In this document: in pieces, positions 8,686 to 17,211 of the stretch
Position numbering within the stretch: the stretch's first letter is position 1
How the letters are laid out: every line of letters begins with the position of its first letter
Assembly: GCF_018139545.1 (NCBI RefSeq)
Contig: NZ_JAGSPJ010000002.1
Coordinates: forward strand, 310,001-374,000
From: Affinundibacterium fentianense
GTDB lineage: Bacteria > Pseudomonadota > Gammaproteobacteria > Burkholderiales > Burkholderiaceae_D
DNA: 64,000 nt
Reading direction: 5' to 3'
The notes under the pieces: generated by a model
What the model saw: the letters and a program-made list of their open reading frames with translations, nothing else
Database searches by the model: none
What the model was told of the DNA's origin: nothing
Translations under genes and position numbers: made by a program

Positions 8686-9710
8686 ATCATATGGACTATC
8701 TGTTGCGCCCAGCAAATTTAGATGATCTCGACACCATCGAGCGTTTCTCGCAAGCCAGTACCTTCGGCATTCACACCCTCAAGCCTGGTCGTGCTCGCCT
8801 TGCGGAACGACTTGAGCGTTCACTCAAAGCCTTCGCTGGCAATGAACCTGTACGTGGCGATGAAATTTATCACTTTGTGCTAGAGGACTTGCGCGAAAAC
8901 CGAATCGTCGGCACAAGCGGCATCGTGACTAGTGCAGGTGTCAATGGTCGCTTCTACTGCTACCGGAATGAATTTTCCGTGCATGCAAGTGATGAGCTTG
9001 GGATCAGCAATCGAGAACATACCTTACGTCTTTGCGAGGATCTTTCTGGGCATACCTTATTGAGTTCTTTTTACATCGAACCAGAATACGGTAATAGCCT
9101 TGCTCCACAATTGCTCTCACGTGGGCGGCTCATGTTTATACGAAATTTTCCTCATCTTTTCGCACAAAGAATTGGTGCAGAAAATCCCGGCCTATGTGAC
9201 GAAGCTGGGAATAGCCCATTTTGGAATGCACTCGGTGGACGATTTTTGAAAATGCCATTTCCTGAAGCGGAACAACGAACGAGAGGCCGCTCCAAGAGCT
9301 TCATTGCCGAGTTGATGCCACGCTCACCAATTTATGTTTCTCTACTAGCAGAGGACGCACAATGGGCAATGGGACAACTGCATCCGGACGGCGAAGTCCC
9401 TTTCGAAATTTTAGTATCAGAGGGATTTGACGTCGATTCATTCATCGATATTTTTGATGGTGGCCCTATCGCTGAAGCGCGCGTTGCAATGCTAAATACC
9501 GTTGTTTCTGCAATTGATGTCGATTTGCGCACAGCGCCATTGATGGCGGGGGAAACGTGCTTGGTCGCAAACATGGAACGATCAGGATTCTGTGCGACAC
9601 TGGCATTTGGCGAATTTATTGAAAACAATTTTTTACAAATACCGAATGACGCGATCGAACGACTTGGTCTTAGGGCTGGTTTGCGCGCTTGCGCAGTTCG
9701 TATCAAATAG
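8682..9710 (+). CDS. astA: Arginine N-succinyltransferase
   Basis: AstA transfers succinyl from succinyl-CoA to the alpha-amino group of arginine, the first step of the AST catabolic pathway. The 342-residue protein matches the family from end to end. The N-terminus (YLLRPANLDDLDTIERF) is GNAT-like, HTLLSSFYIEPEYGNS resembles an acceptor-side motif, and GRLMFIRNFPHLFAQRI and ENPGLCDEAGNSPFW are strongly family-like. It starts at an ATG overlapping the argR stop by 4 bp. The remaining astBCDE genes are absent from the window, so arginine catabolism must be completed by genes elsewhere. The first gene dedicated to using free arginine thus ends the cyanophycin cluster. Its expression is expected to follow ArgR. 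Confidence 0.93.
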   Translation: MNHMDYLLRPANLDDLDTIERFSQASTFGIHTLKPGRARLAERLERSLKAFAGNEPVRGDEIYHFVLEDLRENRIVGTSGIVTSAGVNGRFYCYRNEFSVHASDELGISNREHTLRLCEDLSGHTLLSSFYIEPEYGNSLAPQLLSRGRLMFIRNFPHLFAQRIGAENPGLCDEAGNSPFWNALGGRFLKMPFPEAEQRTRGRSKSFIAELMPRSPIYVSLLAEDAQWAMGQLHPDGEVPFEILVSEGFDVDSFIDIFDGGPIAEARVAMLNTVVSAIDVDLRTAPLMAGETCLVANMERSGFCATLAFGEFIENNFLQIPNDAIERLGLRAGLRACAVRIK

Positions 9711-9768
9711 CCACTCCTAAATTGAATAGGATTTCTTAGCAGATTGAATTCAGCCTGCATCGCCGTCT

Positions 9769-9787
9769 ATCGTTTCAAACGATTTTT
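9769..9787 (+). terminator. Possible weak terminator after astA
   Basis: A small hairpin (ATCGTTT with AAACGAT) is followed by a short T run. The stem is AT-rich and short, so termination strength is doubtful. Confidence 0.35.
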
Positions 9788-9865
9788 GAATATTGGCCAT
9801 ACATTGTGTGCAATCACTTTTTGAGTGCAATATCAATGGTGTCCGACCATGCGCTCACATCAAAC

Positions 9866-9899
9866 AAAAAAAAGCTCCTACAATTTCTTGTAAGAGCTT
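9866..9899 (-). terminator. Rho-independent terminator downstream of the tRNA
   Basis: On the minus strand a stem with arms AAGCTC and GAGCTT, extended by TACA/TGTA pairing, runs directly into about eight T residues. It lies about 21 bp after the tRNA 3' end. Confidence 0.75.
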
Positions 9900-9920
9900 G
9901 ATTTCAAAATACATAAATTT

Positions 9921-9998
<78 letters not shown>

Positions 9999-10147
9999 TA
10001 ATTTGCTTGGCATCCACTGCCTAGCAAAAAGAGGGCTAATTGTATTACATACGACACTCTCAACACAAGGCTTCGCGTCTCGAAATGCTTGATTTGATGC
10101 GGCATTTCAGCCGAAACGCTCAAATTTTCAAAACCACATAGGGAAAA

Positions 10148-10180
10148 TAAAAAACCGCACGATTTTTACTTCGTGCGGCT
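10148..10180 (-). terminator. Rho-independent terminator of rpoD
   Basis: Stem CCGCACGA / TCGTGCGG with an eight-base loop, followed on the minus strand by a run of T residues. It lies about 45 bp after the rpoD stop and closes the rpsU-to-rpoD block. Confidence 0.88.
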
Positions 10181-10224
10181 CTTTCTTTACATGGCATGAT
10201 GTTTTAAGTTAGCTTCGAACTGAC

Positions 10225-13200
10225 TTAATTTCCTTCTAAGAAGCTCTTCAATTTATCAGAGCGTGATGGGTGACGTAGCTTACGTAAAGCCTTTGCCTCT
10301 ATTTGACGAATCCTCTCACGTGTCACATCAAATTGCTTACCAACTTCTTCCAAAGTGTGGTCTGTCGACATTTCGACACCAAACCGCATACGCAAAACTT
10401 TCGCTTCACGTGGAGTCAAAGAATCTAGTACGTCTTTCACTACATTCCGCATGGATGCATGCAGAGCAGCATCCGACGGAGCCAATGTGTGGTTATCCTC
10501 GATAAAGTCACCCAAGTGAGAATCATCGTCATCACCAATCGGTGTTTCCATGGAAATCGGTTCTTTCGCGATCTTCATGATTTTCCGAATCTTATCTTCT
10601 GGCATTTCCATTTTGATGGCCAGCGTCGCTGGATCTGGCTCGGCCCCGGTTTCCTGCAAAATTTGACGAGAAATACGATTCATTTTGTTGATTGTTTCAA
10701 TCATATGCACGGGAATACGAATCGTACGGGCTTGATCCGCGATGGAACGCGTAATCGCTTGGCGAATCCACCAGGTTGCGTATGTTGAGAATTTATATCC
10801 ACGACGATATTCAAACTTATCGACAGCCTTCATCAACCCAATATTTCCTTCTTGAATCAAATCCAAGAATTGCAAACCGCGATTCGTGTATTTTTTCGCG
10901 ATAGAAATGACCAGACGCAAATTTGCCTCTGTCATTTCACGTTTTGCTTTGCGCGCCTTCATTTCACCCGCAGACATCTTCTTATTAATGCCACGTAAAT
11001 CAGGTAATGGCAAAACAACACGTGCTTGCAAATCAATCAGTTTTTGTTGCAACTGTTGAACCGTCGGAACATTTCTTCCCAAGACAGCGCTGTACGAATG
11101 TCCAGCATTCACTTCACCATCGATCCAAGCCAAATTAGTTTCATTGCCAGGAAAAACTTTAATGAAATGTGAGCGTGGCATACCACACCGATTAACTACC
11201 ACGTCTAAAATTTGTTTCTCAACATGACGCACTTCATCAACTTGACCACGCAAAGTATCGCAGAGCTTCTCTACCACTTTGGCGGTAAATCGAATACCAA
11301 GCAATTCATTTGATATTGCTTCTTGAGCCTTAATATAGTTCTTTGAGTTATAGCCTTCTTTTTCAAAGGCTTTACGCATTTTGTCGAAATTTTCCGAGAT
11401 CGTTGCAAATTTTGCGAGTGAATCGCGTTTAAGCTGTTCCAGTTGTTCAGCAGAGATCCCAGCAGCAACAGCCGCAGTATCTTCTTCTTCCTCTTCCTCT
11501 TCGTCGTCTTCCTCTTCGTCCTCTTCGTCCTCGTCACTTTCCGCGACTACGACCGGTGCTTTTTCTTCCTCGGTCTCGGCATTCGGATCGACTAAGCCAT
11601 CGACCATATCGTCAACTTTGATCTCATCGCTCGCAATACGCTCTGCTTGCGCAAGAATTTCTGCAATTGTTGTCGGACACGCAGAAATCGCTTGAATCAT
11701 GTCCTTCAGACCTTCTTCAATTTTCTTCGCAATAACGATCTCACCTTCACGCGTGAGCAATTCGACTGTTCCCATCTCTCGCATATACATACGAACAGGA
11801 TCTGTCGTTCGACCGAAATCAGAATCTACCGTCGACAAGGCCGCCTCAGCGGCAGCCTCGACTTCATCATCATCACTCGCAACAGTAACAACATTATCGG
11901 ACAGCAGCAAAGCTTCCGCGTCAGGAGCCTGCTCATAAACGGCCACCCCCATATCGTTGAAGGTACTGATAATGCCTTCAATCGCTTCTGGATCGACTAC
12001 ATTCTCTGGTAAATGATCATTAATTTCTGCAAAAGTTAGGTAACCACGATCTTTACCCATCTTGATCAGAGTTTTCAAGCGCTGACGGCGGCGCTCCAAT
12101 TCCTCCGCAGTTGCCTCAGGATCAGCAGAGAATGCGTCTTTCAAGAGCGCTTTTTCTTTCGCTTTGCGATCTTTTGCCTTCGCTTTATCCAAGGCTTTCA
12201 TCTCTGCGCGCTCAACTGCGTTTAGCGCTGCCATTTCTTCGTTTTCTGGCTGATATTCTTTAGGCTTACGGCCACGACGACCGGGCACTTTCACGCCTGG
12301 CAATACATAACTAGACGTATCAATACTTGCCAGCAAGGCGGCATCCGTTGTCTGACTCACAGTCGGCGCAGAACCCGTCTTTATTTCTTGTACTTCTGGT
12401 GCTTTTTCAGATTTGGCAGCCCTCGTCGATTTTCTTGCTGGTTTGATTTCTTCTTTTTCAGCTAAATCTGACGTATCGGCTTTAATACTGGCGTTCGATG
12501 CTTTTGTAATCACAGAGGCTTTCTTTGTTGCGGCTGGCGGTGTATCAATTGACGTAACAGGTTTACTTGCAACTTTATCGACTTGCTTACTCAACTTTGG
12601 TTCCGCTTGAGGTTCATTTTTTGTCGCACGTGGTTTTGGCACTTCAACTTCCTTTTTACTGACCGACGATTTTAAATCTTTACTAGAAATCTTGCTCTCA
12701 GCCAATTTTACTGGCTTCTGTTCTACTTTAGGCGGTTTAACGTCTTTCGCAAGGACTTTTTTTGCAGCAACTTTTGACTGACTCGCCAAACTCGTTTCTG
12801 ATTTTGATTTCAATGGCAACGGCTTCTTAGAATTCAATGGCGTTTTCGCGGTCAAGTTTGGCTTAGCTACCGATTTCTGAGGTGTTGACTTCACTTTTGC
12901 AGTGACCTTAGATGCCACATTGGGAACCGACTTTCCTATATTCTTTGGAGTGGACTTTACAGTTGACTTTACAGTTTTCGCAGCCGCTTTTGTTGGAGTT
13001 GGCTTAGCACTCACTTTCGCAAGAGCCTGCGCTCCTGACTTTGTCGGAGATTTCACTGCAGTCTTGATGGACGGCTTAGAAACACTCTTAGAGCCACTCT
13101 TCGTGCTCGGTTTAACGCTTGGCTTAGATACAGCTTTTGTTGAGACCTTAGTTGCAGTCTTCGTTGATTTTGTTCCAAGCTTAGTGGAAGGCGCCGTTAT

Positions 13201-13353
13201 CGCCTTTGTCGAAGACTTTGCAACGACCTTGGCACTTGTTTTATCAGTCGATTTACCTACTGCCTTTGCTGGTATTTTGGGGGCCGTTTTTGTCGAACTC
13301 TTTGTCACTACGGAAGTCAGTTTTTTCGCGGGTTTCTTCATTGCACTAGCCAT
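10225..13353 (-). CDS. rpoD: RNA polymerase primary sigma factor with a giant lysine-rich N-terminal extension
   Basis: The C-terminal part is a canonical housekeeping sigma-70: region 1.1 from about residue 422 ([15 protein letters not shown]), region 1.2 [16 protein letters not shown], region 2.4 [20 protein letters not shown], and region 4.2 ending EERIRQIE-like ([16 protein letters not shown]). The start is set to the ATG at 13353 ([11 protein letters not shown]), because the longer frame would begin with TTG and lacks a ribosome site, giving about 1042 residues against 613 in E. coli. About 330 residues at the N-terminus are Lys, Ser, Thr, Ala and Pro repeats like histone H1 tails. A second odd element is a run of about 24 almost all Asp/Glu residues at about 604-627, in the non-conserved region between 1.2 and 2.1. 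It is the last gene of the rpsU-yqeY-dnaG-rpoD block. Confidence 0.97.
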   Translation of the reverse strand: MASAMKKPAKKLTSVVTKSSTKTAPKIPAKAVGKSTDKTSAKVVAKSSTKAITAPSTKLGTKSTKTATKVSTKAVSKPSVKPSTKSGSKSVSKPSIKTAVKSPTKSGAQALAKVSAKPTPTKAAAKTVKSTVKSTPKNIGKSVPNVASKVTAKVKSTPQKSVAKPNLTAKTPLNSKKPLPLKSKSETSLASQSKVAAKKVLAKDVKPPKVEQKPVKLAESKISSKDLKSSVSKKEVEVPKPRATKNEPQAEPKLSKQVDKVASKPVTSIDTPPAATKKASVITKASNASIKADTSDLAEKEEIKPARKSTRAAKSEKAPEVQEIKTGSAPTVSQTTDAALLASIDTSSYVLPGVKVPGRRGRKPKEYQPENEEMAALNAVERAEMKALDKAKAKDRKAKEKALLKDAFSADPEATAEELERRRQRLKTLIKMGKDRGYLTFAEINDHLPENVVDPEAIEGIISTFNDMGVAVYEQAPDAEALLLSDNVVTVASDDDEVEAAAEAALSTVDSDFGRTTDPVRMYMREMGTVELLTREGEIVIAKKIEEGLKDMIQAISACPTTIAEILAQAERIASDEIKVDDMVDGLVDPNAETEEEKAPVVVAESDEDEEDEEEDDEEEEEEEDTAAVAAGISAEQLEQLKRDSLAKFATISENFDKMRKAFEKEGYNSKNYIKAQEAISNELLGIRFTAKVVEKLCDTLRGQVDEVRHVEKQILDVVVNRCGMPRSHFIKVFPGNETNLAWIDGEVNAGHSYSAVLGRNVPTVQQLQQKLIDLQARVVLPLPDLRGINKKMSAGEMKARKAKREMTEANLRLVISIAKKYTNRGLQFLDLIQEGNIGLMKAVDKFEYRRGYKFSTYATWWIRQAITRSIADQARTIRIPVHMIETINKMNRISRQILQETGAEPDPATLAIKMEMPEDKIRKIMKIAKEPISMETPIGDDDDSHLGDFIEDNHTLAPSDAALHASMRNVVKDVLDSLTPREAKVLRMRFGVEMSTDHTLEEVGKQFDVTRERIRQIEAKALRKLRHPSRSDKLKSFLEGN

Positions 13354-13747
13354 TGAAACAAACCATCCGAAGCGGCAGGGCAAAGTCAAATGAATCGGAT
13401 TCGAACACCTCAATACGCGTCACCGCGCAGTTGGGGTCTCCACCATTCAAACTTAACTTTTCTGAGCGTCGGTGTTTTGGGTTACTCGGAGGAGCATATG
13501 CTCACCTAAACAACACATTCTTATGATGAACAGCCTTTGCCAATGTGACTGTAAAAAAAGAATGAAAACAACCTAAGACCTTGAATCGAAAGCCTTTAAT
13601 TATATCACTTGCCACTCTTTTACTCAATGCAGAGGTCAAACATACCACCCAAAGAGTTTATTTTCCGTAAAGCAATTTAATTCATCATTCATTGCAATTT
13701 GAATATCTTTTATTTGAAATGATTATCCAGCTTTTGCGAAATTCAAA
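13354..13747. other. Intergenic spacer between dnaG and rpoD
   Basis: About 390 bp without a convincing gene. It is AT-rich near dnaG and holds a short GC-richer patch with partial inverted repeats near 13440-13505. Its length suggests that rpoD has its own promoter here, as is usual within macromolecular synthesis operons, but I could not assign clear -35 and -10 boxes. The TTG-initiated N-terminal extension of rpoD into this spacer is not credible. Confidence 0.5.
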
Positions 13748-15547
13748 TTAAACACTGCTGTTCGACGCTTCCTGTTCTGCTTCTCTTCGAATTGCATCTT
13801 GCAACTGCATAATTTCCCGATATCGTGCTACATCAGCGGGTTCACGAAGACCTCGTTGCGCTAATTGCTCCATTTCCATTTTTAGCACTTGAGTACGCAT
13901 TTGGCGCAATGCACCAGTCAGTTCCATCCCGACAACGCCAATTTCAGACTCAGACTGCTCGGCAATTTCTGCAATTAATCCATCAAAATCAGATCCAGTT
14001 GCACGCAAATTCTCCGCCAATGCCGCAAAATTTGCCTGCTCACCCATTGGCTGCGCAATTAATACTAATTGCCTCAACATTTCCGCGCCATCAGGTGCAA
14101 TTTTAGCGGCACACTCCAACATTGCAGGGGTCAGCATGACAGCCAGCGAAGGATGTGCGACTAAAATTCTCATGACTTGTCGCTCCAAACCAACAGGAGC
14201 ACTTCGTCGGCTCTTAGGTGGAGCAATCTTCGCCCTTGCAACCGGTTGACTCAACTCAAATAGGCTTTCAATTTCCGCAGGCGTCGATTGCGTTATTTGT
14301 GCCAGATTTCGTACCAACTGCAAACGCAAACCCGACGGAACCATTTGCTGCAATAGTGGTTTCGCATCAAATTGCGTCTTCGCTCGCCCCTCCGCAGTAC
14401 CAAGATCATTTTCCGCACTGACTTCACGAATAAAAAACTGTGACAATGGCATAGCATTCTGTACTTCTGTAGCAAAAGCGTCTGCACCGAACTCACGCAC
14501 AAAACTGTCAGGATCATGCTCGACGGGTAAGAATAAAAATTTAATGACCTTATTGTCGTTCACATGCGCCAAACACGCATCCAATGCCCGTCGTGCTGCC
14601 CGTCGACCAGCGCTATCACCATCAAAACTAAACACGACATGATCCGTTTGACGTAGTAATTTTTGTACATGGGTAGAAGTGCAAGCCGTTCCCAAAGTCG
14701 CAACCGCTTGTGGAAATCCCAACTGAGCAAGCGCGACAACATCCATATAACCTTCAGTCACTAACACATATCCAGCATCACGAATAGCCTGTCGCGCTTC
14801 AAAAAGTCCGTATAACTCCATGCCTTTTTGATAAAGTGGAGTTTCTGGGGAGTTTAAGTACTTTGGTTCCCCTTGATCCAAGATACGTCCACCAAATCCA
14901 ATAACTTGCCCTTTCGCATTTCTGATCGGAAACATGATCCGATCTCGAAATCGATCATAACGTTTACGATGCGCCCCCTCCTCATCACTTTTATCAATTA
15001 CCATTCCGGCTTCCGCCAAGGCATGGGCAGAATAGTCTGGAAAAACTGACCTCAGACTATCCCAAGCGCCTGGAGCATATCCAAGACCAAATCGTGCCGC
15101 AATTTCACCTGTCAACCCACGTTTTTTCAGATACTGAATGGCGTGATCAGCGCCTCGCAATTGCTGTCGATAAAAGTCACAAGCCTTGCTCATCACTTCA
15201 CTTAATGCCAGACTTTTTGCTGTATGCTCCGCACGCTGCGCCGGCAACATCCGATCGTCATCGGGAACGACCATGCCGTTGTTTAGAGCGAGATCTTTAA
15301 CTGCATCGACAAAGCTTAGGCCAGAATATTCCATAAGGAAGCCAATTGAACTTCCGTGCGCACCACATCCAAAGCAATGATAAAACTGCTTAGTTGGACT
15401 GACGGTGAAGCTTGGTGATTTCTCATTATGAAATGGGCACAAACCCATATAGTTTGCACCACCCTTTTTTAATTGCACGTACTTCCCAACGACATCAACG
15501 ATATCTACACGTGCGAGTAAATCTTGAATAAAGCTTTGTGGAATCAC
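13748..15547 (-). CDS. dnaG: DNA primase
   Basis: DnaG makes the RNA primers for replication. The 599-residue protein has the N-terminal CHC2 zinc-binding domain with Cys37, His40, Cys58 and Cys61 (GLCPFHNEKSP, YHCFGCGAHG). The RNA polymerase core begins at about residue 120 (YLKKRGLTGEIAARFGLGYA). The TOPRIM region contains VTEGYMDVVALAQLGF and VVFSFDGDSAGRRAA, with the catalytic Glu and the DGD acids. The C-terminal DnaB-interacting region is at about 430-599. Length and domain order are normal. It lies between yqeY and rpoD, as in other betaproteobacteria. Confidence 0.97.
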   Translation of the reverse strand: MIPQSFIQDLLARVDIVDVVGKYVQLKKGGANYMGLCPFHNEKSPSFTVSPTKQFYHCFGCGAHGSSIGFLMEYSGLSFVDAVKDLALNNGMVVPDDDRMLPAQRAEHTAKSLALSEVMSKACDFYRQQLRGADHAIQYLKKRGLTGEIAARFGLGYAPGAWDSLRSVFPDYSAHALAEAGMVIDKSDEEGAHRKRYDRFRDRIMFPIRNAKGQVIGFGGRILDQGEPKYLNSPETPLYQKGMELYGLFEARQAIRDAGYVLVTEGYMDVVALAQLGFPQAVATLGTACTSTHVQKLLRQTDHVVFSFDGDSAGRRAARRALDACLAHVNDNKVIKFLFLPVEHDPDSFVREFGADAFATEVQNAMPLSQFFIREVSAENDLGTAEGRAKTQFDAKPLLQQMVPSGLRLQLVRNLAQITQSTPAEIESLFELSQPVARAKIAPPKSRRSAPVGLERQVMRILVAHPSLAVMLTPAMLECAAKIAPDGAEMLRQLVLIAQPMGEQANFAALAENLRATGSDFDGLIAEIAEQSESEIGVVGMELTGALRQMRTQVLKMEMEQLAQRGLREPADVARYREIMQLQDAIRREAEQEASNSSV

Positions 15548-15576
15548 GCAATCAATCTCACGGAGTAAAAATGACG

Positions 15577-15608
15577 GCGGCTTCGGAGAAAAAATGCTCC
15601 GAAGCCGC
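15577..15608. repeat. Strong 12 bp hairpin between yqeY and dnaG
   Basis: Arms GCGGCTTCGGAG and CTCCGAAGCCGC are perfectly complementary with an eight-base loop. On the minus strand it is followed by a short T-rich stretch (CGTCATTTTTA), so it could be a partial terminator or an RNA processing site tuning dnaG expression relative to yqeY and rpsU. It sits 30 bp before the dnaG start. Confidence 0.65.
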
Positions 15609-15628
15609 GCTAAATATACATGTAAAAC

Positions 15629-16075
15629 TTACTTCGACAACGCAACTTTCACCATTGCAGAAACAACAGTCATATCCGCACGCCCCGCCAATTTAGGCTT
15701 CAATACAGCCATTAACTTCCCCATATCTTGGGGCCCGCTAGCTCCAACTTCAGCAACCGCAGCGTTCACAGCATCCTGAACCTCCGCGTCACTTAATCCT
15801 GCTGGCATATATTGCGACAAAATTGCCAGCTCAGCCTTTTCGATATCTGCGAGGTCCTGCCGCCCTCCGGCCTCAAATTGCGTAATTGAATCTTTACGTT
15901 GTTTGATCATTTTTTCTATGATCGCCAAAACCATCGTGTCATTCAATTCAACTCGCTCATCGACTTCTTTTTGCTTCATTGCAGCTGTGATTAAGCGAAT
16001 TGCACTCAATTTCGCCGTGTCTTTAGCTCGCATTGCAGCCTTCATATCTTCTGTGATTTGCTCTTTCAAGCCCAT
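15629..16075 (-). CDS. yqeY: GatB/YqeY domain protein
   Basis: A 148-residue protein matching the YqeY family throughout: MGLKEQITEDMKAAMRAKD at the start, LSAIRLITAAMKQKEVDER, then a C-terminal helical domain (YMPAGLSDAEVQDAVNAAV). This domain is related to the tail of the GatB subunit of aminoacyl-tRNA amidotransferase, but free-standing YqeY has no settled function. It often lies between rpsU and dnaG in betaproteobacteria, as here, which supports the annotation. Confidence 0.93.
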   Translation of the reverse strand: MGLKEQITEDMKAAMRAKDTAKLSAIRLITAAMKQKEVDERVELNDTMVLAIIEKMIKQRKDSITQFEAGGRQDLADIEKAELAILSQYMPAGLSDAEVQDAVNAAVAEVGASGPQDMGKLMAVLKPKLAGRADMTVVSAMVKVALSK

Positions 16076-16149
16076 AATATCCTCTTAAAATTTCGATTCA
16101 AGCGTTGCATAATTTAACAACACAAGAAAACACAAACAAAAATAACAAA

Positions 16150-16175
16150 GCCCGCTGCGGTACACCGGAGCGGGC
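16150..16175 (-). terminator. Terminator downstream of rpsU
   Basis: Stem GCCCGCT / AGCGGGC extended by CGGT / ACCG with a mismatch between, followed on the minus strand by a T-rich tract. It lies between rpsU and yqeY, so part of rpsU transcription probably ends here. Confidence 0.75.
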
Positions 16176-16243
16176 ATGCAAACCTTAAGAACATGAGTAC
16201 TGTATGACATTAAGCTTTTAAATTCACTCAATGCCAAACAGAA

Positions 16244-16456
16244 TTAATACATCTTCTTAGGCAATTGCTGACTACGAATACGTTTGTAGTGACGTTTAAC
16301 AGCTGCTGCTAAACGACGTTTGCGTTCTGCAGTTGGTTTTTCATAAAACTCGCGAGCGCGCAATTCGGTCAACAGACCGGTCTTTTCGATGGTGCGCTTG
16401 AAGCGACGCATGGCGACTTCGAACGGCTCGTTTTCTTTAAGGCGAATTGTGGTCAT
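16244..16456 (-). CDS. rpsU: 30S ribosomal protein S21
   Basis: The 70-residue basic protein [18 protein letters not shown]... with the C-terminal [19 protein letters not shown] stretch is bS21. S21 binds the 30S platform near the anti-Shine-Dalgarno region and aids initiation. It is the first gene of the macromolecular synthesis block. Length is normal. Confidence 0.97.
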   Translation of the reverse strand: MTTIRLKENEPFEVAMRRFKRTIEKTGLLTELRAREFYEKPTAERKRRLAAAVKRHYKRIRSQQLPKKMY

Positions 16457-16628
16457 GTAAGTTCGGAACCAGTTAAAAATTTATAGGAAGACCGAGATCA
16501 TAACAGAATTTTTAAAAATAGGGAAGTCGACTGATGAAAACTTACGCAAAATTTGTCGCATAAAGTATGCAGAAGTTTTCATTTTAACTATCACATCCTC
16601 ATATTCAAAAAATTTTAGGCGGCAATTG

Positions 16629-17198
16629 CTAGAGAACCGAGTTTCGATTCATACCCAGCCGCACTTCTTTATACAAATCAAGTGCGTGGTCTTCCAATAT
16701 AACGTTTGGCAATTGTGATCGGAAGGCTGGGTAGTTTTTAGAATACGCCGCAGTGCGGGCTTTCGATGCCGACCAGTCACCATGGCTATTTCTATTGACG
16801 ATATGCAACTTTAGTTTCGATGGCCCTCGATTGGGTTGCGTCCTTTCCAATCTAGCTCGCCAATTCCGCAATCCGTGTACGTAGTAATCTTGGCGATCGC
16901 GTCCAGCAAGAACAATCAATGTATCAGTAACGTCTGCATATATCTGCGACAAGTCATCCCAAGGATTAGGCGCGATCGTCTTATCTAGCTGAAAATAAAT
17001 AGATGGAAACAAACGTTGAAGATGCCGCAACTTCGAATTCGGCTCAATCGGATTTCGGACAACATCGTGTTCTCTCGTCAAGACAACTAAATGACCCAAT
17101 TGACGTTGGAAGGCGATTCTCTCGAGATAGTTAAGTAATATCGCATGCCCTTGCGTAGGTGGATTCATGCGCGCAAACAGAAAAATCATTCCAGCCAT
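16629..17198 (-). CDS. HIGH-superfamily nucleotidyltransferase resembling phage-encoded members
   Basis: The start is placed at the ATG at 17198 (MAGMIFLFARMNPPTQGH), because the longer frame begins inside the upstream flavoprotein gene. The product is about 189 residues. The motif RMNPPTQGH is the (H/T)xGH nucleotide-binding signature of cytidylyl/adenylyltransferases, and SASKART near residue 150 takes the place of the second signature (SxTxxR). The wording RMNPPT.GH is typical of nucleotidyltransferases of large myoviruses rather than of bacterial NadD or CoaD. No phage genes are adjacent. It begins 13 bp after the HI0933-type flavoprotein gene and may be cotranscribed. The substrate (NMN, phosphopantetheine, CTP-linked or other) cannot be told. 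Confidence 0.7.
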   Translation of the reverse strand: MAGMIFLFARMNPPTQGHAILLNYLERIAFQRQLGHLVVLTREHDVVRNPIEPNSKLRHLQRLFPSIYFQLDKTIAPNPWDDLSQIYADVTDTLIVLAGRDRQDYYVHGLRNWRARLERTQPNRGPSKLKLHIVNRNSHGDWSASKARTAAYSKNYPAFRSQLPNVILEDHALDLYKEVRLGMNRNSVL

Positions 17199-17211
17199 TT
17201 TGATTCTTGCA

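Noticed and set aside
11381-11695. Plus-strand frame with a long poly-serine stretch
   Set aside because: It is the antisense reading of the Asp/Glu codons of rpoD and has no independent support.
12413-13393. Repetitive plus-strand frames opposite the rpoD N-terminus
   Set aside because: They mirror the lysine-rich repeats of RpoD; the repeats also look array-like but have no constant repeat and spacer, so this is not a CRISPR.
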